DNA of 64,000 bases from Carposina sasakii (GCA_014607495.2 CP053161.1:9123115-9187114), one strand, 5' to 3'. Shown: positions 40,101-50,924, counted from the first letter of the stretch. Notes: a model not told the origin generated them from the sequence alone. Made by a program: numbers and translations.

Positions 40101-43100
40101 AAAGACAAATATATGACGGGTATTGAAGCAAAAATCGACTCGAATGCCCCGCACTTTCGTCCCTTCCCCACCGAGGATTATTGTCAGCTTATGGAATACT
40201 GCAACTTTTTAGGGTTTCAATAAAAACAATAGTAAGTAAAAATATCAAAAGTATAAGGTCAGTGTGAATATTATAAAGAAAACGAATTGCAAATATTGCA
40301 ATGAATGAAATTATTTATTTACAAACTAGTGGACGCCCGCGACTTCGTCCGCGTGGACTGCAGAAAAATCAAAATGTTAAAATTATCCGGGATAAAAATA
40401 TTTTCCGGAATAAAAAGAAGCCTATATGTTAATCCAGAGTGTCAGCTAACTCCATACGAAATTTAATTAAAATCGCTCCAGCCGTTTTTACGTGAAAGAG
40501 TAACAAACATCCATCAATCCATATTTACAAACTTTCGCGTTTATAATATTAGTAGGATGAACAAATAAAATCTCTATACCTACCCTATAGTTTATACAGA
40601 TAAAAAACAATGGAGTGTCATTTTTAATTTTAAAATTGTAGTCCTTTTCTTCTCCCAATATCGATCATAATCCCTAACACGTTTGCACAAACATCACTTT
40701 TCATAATGTTCGTGTATGTACATGAAATTGTATAATTATTGCCTAATCGTCTTTATTGTGATGAATACTTACAAAAAGCATAATTTTTTAACCTATTTTT
40801 ATTTATTAACATAAATAGGGAAATAATTTGTATGTGGCATCACTATTGTTAAAAATTGCTACGCATGCGTCGTGTCATCATGCGTGGAAGATGAGGCGCA
40901 GAGCCTCATCCCGTCAAATTCAACTACAAGAAAAACATCTATTAATTTGCTTTGTAAATATCATCTAAATAAATACACTATTATCCATAATTTACGTGTT
41001 GAGTATTAATGCGAACCTTCGCTTAACACTATAATTTTCTCTATGACAATTGTAAACAAAATGTAAAATACAATATTTAAATACCAAGGCTAGTAATTAT
41101 GCTACTTATAGGTGAAATGTGATCCTAAAGTGTTTTCTTAGTGACCCGGTACAATTTTTTCAGGTAGGGACCACGCAATTTGGAATAATTAATATTATTA
41201 GTTTAATGTTATCCCACTGACGTCTACAGCCCGACTGGATGAACAAGGTTGATTCAACCAACTTAAATTTGCTTCAAAAGTTTTCGTGATCATGGGTTCT
41301 GGACCCTCCTTATTCTAAGGTCACACTGTAGGATTCGGATGTATAGGTATGTTAGCAGCTTGACTACTGATCAAACGACTGGCCATCAGTTTTTACAAAT
41401 ATTTGCAGGTGTAATGATGTAGTTTATCTTATTTATTGATAGTGTAATCTTATTTACGCGAGATCGAGATTTACCAGTGATAGCCGAGGTTTTTCGGTGC
41501 GTAGACGTGTTGTGTAGTCGTGTGCCAGTGTTGTGTTTCGTTGCAGTGGGATTACGAAACAAAATGTTTACGGCCAGTACATTTGAATTATAATATCTGG
41601 TGTTACATTATGCGCTTAATACCGTAGATAACGTATAAGTATTGTACAATCGTAAGAGTTAGGTACGTCAATGGAAAAAGATAAGCATCGATATTCGTAA
41701 TCTTGATCAAGACGTAAACTAGAATGTATACAAGTAAAACTTAGATTAGTAATATTATTTGAATGTTTAATGTTAAAAACAAATCTAAGAAACAATCGAC
41801 GGAAAGTGTACCTATTCAAATGTTATTCACGGTGTAAAGTGAATACTAATTCAAAGTAGGCCGCCATTACGTGGTTTTTCTCTACTCTGAAAAGTTTTAA
41901 GTTGTCATATCTAGTTTTTAGTTTTATTAAGTAGTGTAGTCTCTACATTACCTATAAAATTCACGTCAAATACAGTAATGTTTTTCTAAGTTTTTCTATC
42001 AGAATCGTGATTAGCTAAGTAACTTTATTATGAAGTACTTTGGAAGGTCGCATACGTTTAGGATGTTGTTACACTAGTGCGAGGTCATGATCCAAACGCA
42101 TTGTTTAAATTGAAAGTAGGTGTTATATTAATCAGCGTAAAACAAATACATAAAAACACGTATTTCAAGACAAAGAGAATTTTTATACAAACTAAACATT
42201 TTTCCGGTTACTGCACTGTTTTAAAAACTAAGCCAATTAATTATTACGCTCAACGCGGTATTGCTAACTGGGACGAGAAAACTTGTTCCACCTAAACACA
42301 TTTTTTCCACCATGTTGCTTATACAGACACCTACACCTTTCTTCGCATAAGGCAAAAGATCCGAGATTTAAATACATAATGGCTACCGTCACCTACAAAT
42401 AAGCGTCGCGTGGAATGTCGAGGCAACCAACCTTGGAGAACTGTTGTATAACTATGCTATTTATCTGCGCAGTATATGAGACTTACATCCTTTTACTGTT
42501 TGAATTCAGCCTACACAGGCTAATGTTTATCTAAGGATATCGAGAGAGGTTAAATCAAATAAGTGATCTAAGAGCAAGCTTAGTTCTTTGTTAACATTAA
42601 GTATAAAGCGGTATATTTCAATATTGTTGTTTTAATTTTCAGGGTGCTAGGGACAACCTAACAGACTCGGACTCGGGTTGCGTGTCCCCAGGCTCCCGTA
42701 TCAAAGACTCCGCCTCGCCTGAGCTCAAACGAATGGATTCTGGGTACAAATCCCCACATGCTCCAAGCAGCCCCTGCAACCCGCGTCGAAACTTGGGCAC
42801 TCCAAATGAAGATTTCAAGGATGATTTCGTCAGAGCGCAAGTGTTGGCAGACATTTTGGACAGAAACTCCGAAACCAGTGATTCGTTGAAAAGTAATCCA
42901 GTCAGGGATCATTTAGAGCAAATGATCCTAAATGCAGGGTCGACAGAAGACAGGAGCTGTTTGGAGCAGGTCCTGATGTTGCTGTATAATCTTCAAACGT
43001 TGAGCAGCTCCGTCAGCGAAGATGAATGCTATCAGGTATATCAACTTTTTGTATTTGATCTTTCATGCAAATCTTTTTGAGTAAGCTACTTGACATTTTG

Positions 43101-46100
43101 TGGACATGGCAAAATGTCAATTTCATCAAATTACTAAAACATCTCTTTTTTATTACTTTTATTATAATGTAAATTTTCTGGTATTCTAGGCTAAACCAAA
43201 AAGAATATCCGACTTAAGATTAAAGGCAGAAACTGACATTCCATCGCACAAAGTCCAAAAGGCAATAGCCACAGTCACACCGTATCAACAGAAGGGTTAC
43301 AAGTGCGAGTCACTTGAAAGCCTTTGCAGCGACGAGAGGAAACCAAACAGTGTATTACAGGAGAGTGGAATCTTCGAAGGTGTCGAAACAGAGTCCAAAG
43401 AGACCCAGACAGATACTAACGAAAGTTTTGAATGTTCTAGTGAACTAAATACCGAAATCCAACGACTGAATAGTATTAGGGAAAAATTAGAGAGGCAAGG
43501 AGTTAGAAATAGGACATTAGCTACGAAGGATGAAGCAGAAGGCCTAGAGTGCATGTGTGTGAAGTTAGGGAAGAAGCATAAGCAGTATTATGAGAGGAGA
43601 CTTAAGTTTTTGGAGGGAAAGATCTCTATTTATGAGGCTGCCACAGATGTAAAAGAAGCTAAATTAGCAGAGAGATTGCAGAAAGAGTTCCTGCTTGAAA
43701 ATAGAATACAGGTAAATAGTCACACCGTATCAACAGCTTAGGTTTATATCAATAATATTTGTAAATAATTGAACTTTAAAGTAGTAAATAAATAACTCCC
43801 CTTAAGTAAGACGCGTCACATTTAATATTTTATTGTTGTTATTAGGAAACTTTACCTATAATTTACGTACTTACACTTGTTGTATTCTTGAAACAGGATC
43901 TTGAATTCCAACTATCGGACCTTCAAGATAGATATGAGAGGCTAGAAGAGGATTGTTGTGAATTAGAAGAAATCGAAAATGATACTCGCTTACATTGGCA
44001 ACAGTGAGTATGCACGCACAATGTATTAGCACAACTTATGATTTAATGTTAACTACTTATGCAAATATTATTATGCATTCCATGTGCTATTGTTAAAGCA
44101 CCGAGGGAATATGACCCGCGAAATAACTAGTTGTTTTCTATTAGTTCACTGTAGAGAAAGGTGTGTAAAGTTAAAATATTTTGTAGGCTTGAGATGGACT
44201 ATGAGCTCTGTTCAGCACAATTAAGAGATATGACGGAGCAAAGAGAGTATTCGCGGGCCCAAGCCGAAAGGCTCATGAATGAACTGAGCAAGCGAGAGAT
44301 AGCCTTGAAGACGAGAGAGGTAAATATGATGTTTGTTTATGTTTTAAGATAGCTATATAGCCTTTACATCTCGCAACCAATGCATATTTCTGTTGCAGAC
44401 CCGAATTTGCTAGCTCTTTGTTATTACCTAGTCAATAAATGATTATTAATAGTGAATGATACAGAATAGTTAATAGTAGGAAACTATGTCAAGTTACTAC
44501 AAATAACTTTTACACTAAACGTTCTTAATTTTTCAGCATGAACTCATGACGAGACTAGATAAACTAGAAAAAGCAGTGCCAGCACTTATAGCCTGGAATG
44601 TCATACACGCTATTGGTGCCGACATATCTATTGGACATCAGGTAAATTATTTGGACAATAAACGTAGTTTAATGACATGAAATGAAATAATTTATTCGAC
44701 ATGAAAGCATACACAAACTTAAAAATAAAATATTACAATTATTCCCAAACATCATACAATATTGAACTTATTGCAATTCATCAAACAATTTGGATATCTA
44801 TCAAGTAACTGCCGTTAGTTATTAATAATAATATATTTATTTTTCAGCGAGCATTAACAAGTCGCATGGCACCCTATGGCTATAATACGAAGACCTTAAT
44901 ATCACAAGTCAATAAGGAGTCTGCAAAGGCGATTGATTGCTGCAGTGAACCGGTGTGTAAAGAGATGTGTCTCTATACCCCGGCTTCTGTGGACAATTTA
45001 CAGAAACAAGTCATATGGTAAGATTCTAAGTCAGTCAGGGTCCAATTTACATAATATGATGTATTTGTTGTTGTTATGATTACGTATAAAATGTTATTGT
45101 GGATCGACCGATTATTCCGAACCTGACCCGAAATCCTAACCCGGTCGCGGGTTAGGTTAGGAACTTGAAGAGGGAAAAACCTCCCTATATCGCAATTCGG
45201 GTTACGATAGGAACGATAAGTCGGGTCAGGTTAGGAAGAGGGTTACGTTTGGAACAAATGTTGTATTTTTTTCAAGTTCCTAATCTAACCCACAAGCGGG
45301 TTAGGATTTCGGGTCAGGTTCGGAATAAACCGGATCAACGTATAGCAGGTCAGATTAAAACATTTGTATTATATTTTCAGCCTTATGACAGAGAAGAAGG
45401 CGATAGAAAGCCAGACAGCTGAAGTGACGAAGAAATTAGAAGAAAAAGTAAAGCATCTAGAAGAAGAATTAGCAACAGCGCATAGGCAGCTTACAGCAAC
45501 TCTGAGCGGCGCCGAATCTAAAAAGAAGAAACTTGAAAGTAAAATAGTTGAACTGGAAGCGAAGATTATAAAGCAGAATGAAGCAGCCGAGGTTAATATT
45601 AATACTGAATCATTTATTGTATAATAAATATTATGGATACATATAATTTATTGTTATAATAAATATTATGGATCAGTAGATAATTATAATAAAAAACGTA
45701 CAGAGGCAATATTTTAGTGGATGTTGAAAATTTTACAGTAAATTGCAAACGCTATAAAACAATACGTTAATATTTGAATGTTATTACTTTTTTACAGCAT
45801 CCTGCCGGTAAGGAGCTGCATGATAAAATACGCATTTTGACTAATAACGAGGAAGTACTGAAGGGTAGAATTGCTGAATTAGAGAAACGAGAAACTGCCT
45901 ACTTGGAGATGTTGACACAAGCTGATGATATGTGGGCTGAAATGGAGGGTGGCTATAAAAAGAAAATCCAAGAGTCACAGGAACTTGAAGCCACTTTGAA
46001 AGGAAAGGTAGGATAACTTTCAAAACATTTGCGTTATTCTAAATTTTATAACTTTTTAGTTTTGTCATAATTATATTTATGTTAATTACAGATATCTAAA

Positions 46101-49100
46101 CTTGAATCTGAACAAGAATATAATAAGAAATATTTTGAACCAATGAAAAAGAAAATTAGACAAATAGAAGAATCTGAATCTGGGATGCGAGTGGCTTTAG
46201 AAAAAGCAGAAAGAGATGCAAAAACGTTGAAGGCAGAAAACATCGTACTAACTGATATGTTACAAAAGTCGGAAATTGAAAGCAATAAATCAGAAACGTT
46301 ACTCCAAGAGTTAGGCAGCAAATTCCAGGTACTGCAATATTTGTTAAATATTATTATGAATCAATACATTGATTGAAATTTTACTGTAAAATCCAATTAA
46401 ATTTATATCTACAAAATTGTAATTTAATATAAACTTTATATTACTTCACAGAAAGAATTAGAACATCTTCGTAAAGCAAATAAGCATTTGGATAATGAAT
46501 TAAGGAGCCATAAAGATCTAGCCAAGAGAACAGAATCAAGCTACCAGGGAGATTTAGATGCGATTAGGAAAGAGTTGAACAGATCTTGTAAGGCGAATCA
46601 AGAGTTAGAAGTAACAAACAGTGAATTAAAAGAGGAGGTAAGCAAAGTTTTTGTAGTATAATAATAATAGTATATTTTTCGATGTTTTTAACAAATAATA
46701 ACTTACCCTTACATAATAACTTAAAGGTGATGGTGCTATTTATCGTTTTTTTGTTCTAAAAATCTGCAAAAAATAAAAAACCTAATAATTTTGAATGTTA
46801 AATGTTAGTGCTTTTTGTTCTAATTTAATGCATGTGGCTTTATACGTAATTAATATTGTGTCCAACGCACGAGAGGTGCATGAAGATTACACGTGGCATG
46901 TAAATATGCATAAATGCTGTCCAGAAGATCAGGTTATTAAAAGGAATAATGTTCTCAGGTTGAATCTCTTGAAAAGCAGTTAGGGTTAACACAAAAGGCA
47001 TTGACACAGTGCAAAAGAAGATGTGACGAGAAAATAAAGACTCTTAGTCACGAGCTGTCAATAAAAACGGAGGAGTTGGAAGAACTGAGAAGTGAAACGA
47101 TGAGGCAAACGTATCACGCGTCTCGAGTAGAGTTAAAACCTGAAAGGACAGAATACATAGACGAGGGCTTTTCTATTTATACGGCGGTTCCAAACAAAGC
47201 AGATTATGGCAGAATGCATCACAGCATGAGCTATATTTCTTCTGAGTCACGTTGTTCCTGCCCCTCTATGAGAAGTCAACTAGTCAGCCAGTTAATTGAA
47301 GACTTGTTCGAAAGGGCCCACAGTAGCGTCGATGATGACTTGTCCAGGTTGTGCAAAGAAATTGGACCTGTGCAAGGTAGAGAAGTTAGTGCTGAAACCA
47401 AAGCTAAAATCACAAATTATCTTTTAATGGCGATTTCGAAGGAACTTGTTAGATCCATAGGAGACGCTGATGCCAAGACTGATACAGAGGTCAGTATGGT
47501 TAAGGATTAATATATCTAATCATCATCATCAATTGCAATAGATCATGTCTTGTTTCTAATTCAACTAATATTAAGATAAACCATTACTCTACTTAATGGT
47601 TGTGGTACAGTTTATTAATCCCAGGACCAGGTTTTAATTCTATTTAACCATGGTTTCGGGAGATATGCTAATAAATAACCTATTGTTTTACACAAGTCAT
47701 TTCATTTTTATTACGTTGAGGTATTACCTATACAGTGTATCCGGGATAGAGTTAGCGATATTTTAAGGGCGTGTTGTACACTTCATTTTATCGATAAAAA
47801 CACCCCCATGTGGGGGTCTAACTGCCCACTTTTATCTGAGTACCTGAGTAGCGGTACCTGAGTAACGGGCTATGGGCGCTCGCGCAAGGGTCTATTTCAA
47901 GTAACAATAAATTCAAAACTATGTGACTCAGAGCAATAAATTAAGCGTTGTTTTGTAGCTATTATTACTAAGTTTCTGTAATTTACAAAAAAATGCACAT
48001 TAACGGGCTAGTTTTCATAGCATGTTACGTAATAAGAAAAAAACAGACAAATTTGAGACAAAAATCTACATATTTTTAACCGACTTCAAAAGAGAGAGGT
48101 TATCAATTCGTCTGTATATTTTATTTTTATTTTTTATGTGTGTTACCTCAGAACTCCGTCGTTTATGAACCTATTTCAATTTTTTTTTATAGTTGGCCAT
48201 GGTATGCTTCCAAGTTGGTCTCATATTCACCATATCAGGATCTGATGATGGGATCTTGGAGAAATCGAGGGCAATCATCAAATATTGTAGACACATGTAG
48301 TCTGTTTTTATACTTTTACTGAGCGTTTTGATCACCTACATATAAAACATAACATCTGATGATGGAATCTCAAAGGAATCTAGGGATATCCTCAAATATG
48401 ATAGGCACGAGTAGTCGGTTTTTAGATTTTTATAGAGAATTTTGGTCAGCTACACATAATATAAAGGAAACGAGGGTCTGATGATGGAGCTGCCGAAAAA
48501 CAGATAGTGTAACTTTTTAGTAATAAAATCCTCCTATGGCAGGGGGAGGCCTACGTCCAGTAGTGGACTGCAATAGGCTAATGAAAATGAAGATAATTGT
48601 GTTAAGTCGTACACGGCTTAATTAACGCAATATAATATTTGTCCTTTAGCAAAATTTTACTTTCTTGTAAGCTCAATTTTGGCGCATAGGGGAGGAAGTC
48701 GGTTTTTCGTTTAAAAAAAAAAAAATATGTGGCATTACTGTTAAGTACCATATGTTTTTTTCTAATTTAAATGAAATACAATACTATTACCTTTCAAACA
48801 CAGTTTTCTTACTTGTTAGACTTTGTAAATCCAGAGATATTGACAAAATTTACCACTAAAATGAAAAAATTATTTTAAACTCAAAATAGCTGTCATTTCT
48901 AAGAGGGCAGTTAGACCCCACATGAAGGTATTTTTATCGATAAAATGAAGTGTACAACAACACGCCCTTAAAATATCGCTAACTCTATCCCGGACACATT
49001 GTATATTAATCCTACACACATTTCTGTTCTCTTTTAATTGTATCCAATGTATGTTTAATGTCATTATTTTACACATGAATATTTTTAGGAATGGCAGCGT

Positions 49101-50093
49101 GCAGTGTCCTCTATGACATATTCGGTGCCCAACTTTGTCACGAGCGAGGGTAGAGGAGATTTCTCATCCCTCCGACTGGCTGGCAATGCGGGCGTATTGC
49201 ACGGCGCGTCAAGGCTCGCCAGCGTGACCTGCGCCTGCGCTGCCGCAAGGCTATGTGCTGCTGCGCCTGAGCTTGCTGATAGTGTGAAGACTTGTCAGGA
49301 GGTAGGTTTAAATCTAAAACTTCTACATTCCATGCAGAATTCGCTTCGCTTGGTTACAGCGTGGAAAGCACTATTGAAAATAACTTTTTAGGATTTTTAA
49401 TGCATTATATTGTCTTGTGCTGGCCTTCACTAGAATACATCAGCTGCTTCTCCTTCTAGGCACATCGTTAGAGTTGACTAAGGAACTGTCCCCTGATTGC
49501 GTAAAAGCAATAGCAAAGCCGAAACCGCGCGATCGCGATAATTGAGAGTGTGTATGTGTGTGTGTGCGTGGCGAGGTGCGGGGCGCGGGGGGCGCCGACC
49601 ATTCGTTGCGCGCACGCACACACTCTCAATTATCGCGATCGCGCGGCTTCGGCTTTGCTATTGCTTTTACGTAATCAGGGGAACATTCTCTCAGGCGATA
49701 AGCTAGCAACTTGACACTGATCTGTCTCCGTTATGCTAAACGGATCATCTTTATGATCCTGCAGCTCTGGTTAACCAATTTCGGGAACACAGCCGTATCT
49801 AGTATATGCATGGTATATTGTTGTATTCGTATGCATCTTTGATGATCTTTAATAGGTATTCATTTTTATTTCAGGAAGTTTTGGACCACGGCGATGTAAA
49901 GATAATGGAGGAGCAGTTAGCAAATGCTATTGAAAGTATTGTGGTACGTATCTTTCTCAAAGTTTATGATATACATAGTGATGAACACTTTTAAAACTTA
50001 TTCCATTTGATTTATGATGACCTACGTTTGTTGCAGAATTGTCCATCTTGTGCGTTGGGTACAAATGCGATAGTTTGGAGCACTGATGTATAG
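22178..50093 (+). CDS. Large coiled-coil protein with LC8-binding motif (18 coding exons)
   Basis: Exons read from GT/AG borders and phase: 22169-22225 (ATG at 22178), 36405-36473, 37061-37138, 39192-39341, 42643-43035, 43190-43711, 43897-44003, 44187-44319, 44537-44641, 44848-45017, 45381-45591, 45798-46007, 46092-46328, 46452-46637, 46959-47489, 49089-49301, 49875-49943, 50037-50093 (stop TAG). All junctions are phase 0 except two phase-2 ones (44003/44187 and 45017/45381), and the spliced frame stays open for about 1162 residues. Heptad-rich segments: residues about 70-115 (includes LELMEFRLLELED), 340-530 and 620-960. Residues 116-246 are Ser/Pro-rich with several SP sites. KETQTD lies near residue 316-321. 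No membrane segment or signal peptide is seen. Such a protein would be expected to be cytoplasmic and cytoskeletal or an adaptor; that is inference. I do not recognise the family. The acceptor before exon 1 implies upstream non-coding exons. Small exons could be missing, and the weak donor at 45592 (gttaat) deserves a check. Confidence 0.85.
23722..23870 (+). repeat. Degenerate 'cgcccgcgacttcgtccgc' repeat
   Basis: gactagcggtcgcccacgag then ttcgtccgcctaa is the head, followed by the usual AT-rich body. The tail is not clear. Confidence 0.5.
25139..25450 (+). repeat. Family R copy, plus strand
   Basis: Head cttagaatacatcagctgca, then gagtcgactgaggaactcag, gccagcaacttgtcactga, tcacgatcctgccg and aaacacagctgtgtg, ending near an aataaaaatgta. 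Confidence 0.7.
25850..26040. repeat. Head-to-head tRNA-derived SINE fragments with perfect hairpin
   Basis: On the minus strand from 25978 leftwards: gcgggatagcggaga..., then gaggcttaagctcaagagct and gcggtttgattcgcgcc, a tRNA-like head with A-box and B-box. From 25985 rightwards the same first bases repeat on the plus strand, giving a perfect 19-bp inverted repeat (25960-25978 / 25985-26003) with a 6-base loop. Confidence 0.6.
27630..27764 (-). repeat. Family R copy, minus strand, truncated
   Basis: gggtcaagaaggagatcttt, then gatcagcgatgagttgctga, then ctctagtaaagaccctcatc. The middle is deleted relative to the copy at 34692-34900. Confidence 0.55.
27765..28041. mobile_element. MITE with imperfect GGGGGC-type ends
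   Basis: Starts caggggggcaattcctcaaa and ends agagcattggcccccag. It lies directly after the family R copy ending at 27764. Interior non-coding. Confidence 0.5.
29556..29671. mobile_element. Short MITE with perfect 17-bp TIRs
   Basis: ggggtaagcacgaacct (29556-29572) and aggttcgtgcttacccc (29655-29671) are exact reverse complements. The interior is partly palindromic (acgctagcgactcgctagc). Confidence 0.8.
30341..30388. promoter_or_regulatory. Cluster of four ATCGAT sites in 48 bp
   Basis: ATCGAT at 30341, 30353, 30370 and 30383, within a locally GC-richer stretch inside intron 1 of the coiled-coil gene. May be a DREF/BEAF-type site cluster; function not shown. Confidence 0.35.
30813..31282. 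mobile_element. MITE with ~33-bp TIRs, TACAGGGTG ends
   Basis: tacagggtgtttgtgacagc then caggcaaatattga (30813) is inverted at 31249-31282 (tatttgcctggctgtcac...accctgta). Length 470 bp. Interior non-coding. Confidence 0.75.
32252..32643 (+). repeat. Family R, best full-length copy
   Basis: Begins gtgctgatgacttcac, continues aatacatcagctgcatctcc, gtaagagtcgactaaggaat, tgtgctagcaatttgtcact, tttgtgatcctgcagttgtg and ggaaacacatttcatg, then an AT-rich 3' part ending aataaaaatctattctattc. The AATAAA plus (TATTC)n tail suggests a retroposon copied by a LINE machinery. It has no coding capacity. Type (SINE or LINE-derived) is unresolved. Confidence 0.7.
33694..33768. promoter_or_regulatory. Cluster of four ATCGAT sites in 75 bp
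   Basis: ATCGAT at 33694, 33718, 33743 and 33763, in intron 1 of the coiled-coil gene. A candidate enhancer, boundary or internal promoter by analogy with Drosophila DREF and BEAF-32 sites. Confidence 0.35.
34692..34900 (-). repeat. Family R copy, minus strand
   Basis: tgttcccgaaatagagtaac, gcaggatcataaaggagatc, gatcagtgacaagttgccag, ccttagtcgactcttacga and gatgcagctgatgtattcta; ends tgcatcagcacagg. Confidence 0.75.
35380..35580 (+). repeat. Family R copy, plus strand
   Basis: tcagctgcatctccttccgt, gtcgtaaaagtggactaagg, ggctagcaaattctcattga and ttcggaaacacagccgtgtg. Two internal deletions (after ggggcgt and before the hairpin) relative to 32252-32643. Confidence 0.7.
36541..36605 (+). repeat. 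tRNA-derived SINE fragment (B box)
   Basis: gtcgtgggttcgattcccac contains GGTTCGATTCC at 36573-36583, a perfect RNA polymerase III B box. No foldable full tRNA is present, so it is a SINE head rather than a tRNA gene. Confidence 0.6.
36730..36980 (-). repeat. tRNA-derived SINE, minus strand
   Basis: ctaccgggattcaaacttag then gacctatggcgtcgcaggca is the inverted tRNA-like head. The body towards 36780 (gtgtcgtgggtactaagcaa, atgactcggaaacaaatat) is typical of a common lepidopteran SINE. Confidence 0.6.
37533..37675 (-). repeat. Family R copy, minus strand, truncated
   Basis: gtgttcccaaaatcggttta, tcagtgacaagttgctaagt and acggaaggagatgcagcatg; ends atcagcacaag. Confidence 0.6.
40328..40560 (+). 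repeat. Dispersed 'cgcccgcgacttcgtccgcg' repeat, full copy
   Basis: Head actagtggacgcccgcgact then tcgtccgcgtggactgcag; the body includes aaaaagaagcctatatgtta; end ttcgcgtttataatattag. About 230 bp, in an intron of the coiled-coil gene. Confidence 0.75.
42643..43035 (+). CDS. Exon 5 of the coiled-coil gene: Ser/Pro-rich linker
   Basis: This 131-codon phase-0 exon begins GARDNLTDSDSGCVSPGSR and carries many SP dipeptides (CVSP, SASP, YKSP, APSSP), suggesting proline-directed phosphorylation. It then turns into a helical stretch (VRDHLEQMILNAG... LEQVLMLLYNLQTLSSSV). It separates the short N-terminal coiled coil (exon 39192-39341) from the rest. A polypyrimidine tract and AG lie at 42641-42642, and a gtatat donor at 43036. 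Confidence 0.8.
43190..44641 (+). CDS. Exons 6-9 of the coiled-coil gene: start of main coiled coil
   Basis: Exons 43190-43711, 43897-44003, 44187-44319 and 44537-44641. After the LC8 motif the protein enters long heptads (YYERRLKFLEGKISIYEAA, then ENRIQDLEFQLSDLQDRYE, then QLRDMTEQREYSRAQAERLM). Exon 44537-44641 ends the segment with a hydrophobic, non-coiled stretch (PALIAWNVIHAIGADISIG). The CA|G codon is split across the 44003/44187 junction; the donor there is gtgagt, so the visible 'cag' straddles the border. Confidence 0.85.
43397..43414 (+). other. LC8/DYNLL-binding motif KETQTD inside the coiled-coil gene
   Basis: In exon 43190-43711 the frame reads ESKETQTDTNE, with TQT at residues about 318-320. 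KxTQT is the canonical recognition motif for LC8 dynein light chain. It sits in a low-complexity acidic/Ser stretch between the N-terminal and main coiled coils, the usual setting for LC8 sites, where the light chain dimer staples two parallel chains. Binding is inferred from the motif only. Confidence 0.6.
44848..47489 (+). CDS. Exons 10-15 of the coiled-coil gene: main coiled coil
   Basis: Exons 44848-45017, 45381-45591, 45798-46007, 46092-46328, 46452-46637 and 46959-47489. They encode almost continuous Glu/Lys/Leu-rich heptads (for example VTKKLEEKVKHLEEELATA and RIAELEKRETAYLEML). The stretch begins with a short Cys-containing part (AIDCCSEPVCKEMCLY). It ends in a non-coiled domain around residues 960-1050 (SRCSCPSMRSQLVSQLIEDL, then ITNYLLMAISKELVRSIGD). 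One intron, 45018-45380, is filled by a MITE with long TIRs. Confidence 0.85.
45099..45340. mobile_element. MITE with ~65-bp TIRs in an intron
   Basis: ccgattattccgaacctgac then ccgaaatcctaacccg is repeated inverted at about 45273-45340 (gggttaggatttcgggtcag then gttcggaataaaccgg). It ends about 40 bases before exon 45381. Confidence 0.8.
47731..49003. mobile_element. TIR element (about 95-bp TIRs) with nested insertion
   Basis: tacagtgtatccgggataga ... aagggcgtgttgtacacttc ... gtgggggtctaactgccc (47731-47829) is repeated inverted at 48893-49003. The interior is interrupted by the element at 48073-48720. Sits in intron 47490-49088 of the coiled-coil gene. Confidence 0.85.
48073..48720. mobile_element. 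'TTTTAACCGACTTC' element nested inside the 47.7-49.0 kb element
   Basis: Starts ttttaaccgacttcaaaaga and ends gaggaagtcggtttttcg then ttaaaa, an inverted pair of ends. The interior contains a LINE-tail-like gggggaggcctacgtccagt at about 48543. Shorter relatives are at 55869-56125 and, inverted and broken, at 57356-57420 and 58440-58790. Confidence 0.75.
49089..50093 (+). CDS. Exons 16-18 of the coiled-coil gene: C-terminus
   Basis: Exons 49089-49301 (GC-rich, Ala/Cys-rich: VTCACAAARLCAAAPELADS), 49875-49943 (EVLDHGDVKIMEEQLANAIE) and 50037-50093 (NCPSCALGTNAIVWSTDV then TAG). The last exon is short and carries a CxxC pair. The 1.6 kb intron before exon 16 holds nested MITEs, and the intron 49302-49874 holds a family R repeat split by another MITE. 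Confidence 0.8.
49417..49797 (+). repeat. Family R copy split by a MITE
   Basis: aatacatcagctgcttctcc, gagttgactaaggaact, then the MITE at 49487-49684, then tctcaggcgataagctagca, tttatgatcctgcagctctg and gggaacacagccgtatct. Confidence 0.75.
49487..49684. mobile_element. MITE with ~65-bp TIRs inside a family R copy
   Basis: cccctgattgcgtaaaagca ... gcgcgatcgcgataattgag is inverted at 49624-49681. The loop is GC-rich. Host repeat sequence continues on both sides, which fixes the boundaries to within a few bases. Confidence 0.85.
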
Positions 50094-50867
50094 TATCGAT
50101 ATTGGATGTGCGAAATAAGTAAGTCAAACTACATTTTATCAAGTAGGTTCACTATTAAAATACTCGAATTTCTCTTAGGAAGGTTACACAACAAGATTGA
50201 TGGAGATTGTATTAATGTTTGTAACTCTAGTACTCGAAATCTATTGGAAGGATGTTTTGATTAGATTTTCAATAACTTGACTTTATTCTGACTAATGAGC
50301 CCACAACACACTACTTTTTTCTTAGGTGAAATTTTTTCAAATGTCATTACAAAATATTTTTACTTAAGATACCATATACTTAACATCTAAATATCATATG
50401 CATAAAATACATGTCACATGTTAGCTGAGACATACGTATTAATGGTTATCTTCAATATATCATTTGTTGTTTTCTTTGTTCCAGGTCTTATACCTCCACC
50501 GACCTCACTCTGGTGCCTTCTTAGCTTAGGCAGTTTGATAACTGTACATATTGTATATTTAATACTCAGTATGGTATCTTTAAGCGAAACTTAATTATCG
50601 AATATATTCGTACCTTCATTTCGACGTAGCGACGTTAGTATAAGTGTGTTTTCGAGAAAAACTAAATTACTTTTATTTATCGTTTCCGTGCCAATCATTT
50701 TGAATTAGTTTTTGTGTAAATAGTAAGTACCTAATATTTTGAAGAGTCTGTAATTTGTACCTAATACCTATTATTGTTACTTTGTTTACAAAATTAGCGA
50801 ACGCATCTTCGTTTATTTAATTGTGTATTAATTTTGTTTTTTTTTTAATGAATCGATTTCATTGACA

Positions 50868-50873
50868 AATAAA
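50868..50873 (+). terminator. Polyadenylation signal of the coiled-coil gene
   Basis: AATAAA about 775 bases after the TAG at 50091-50093, in AT-rich DNA. It gives a plausible 3' end and supports treating the next gene as separate. Confidence 0.5.
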
Positions 50874-50924
50874 GTATAATTTCTAACAATAGTATATTTC
50901 GTTATTTTCATTTTGTTTCTAATA

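Noticed and set aside
41440..41600. Alternative promoter and first exon before exon 42643
   Set aside because: Slightly GC-richer with a possible initiator, but no core element or donor that I can defend.
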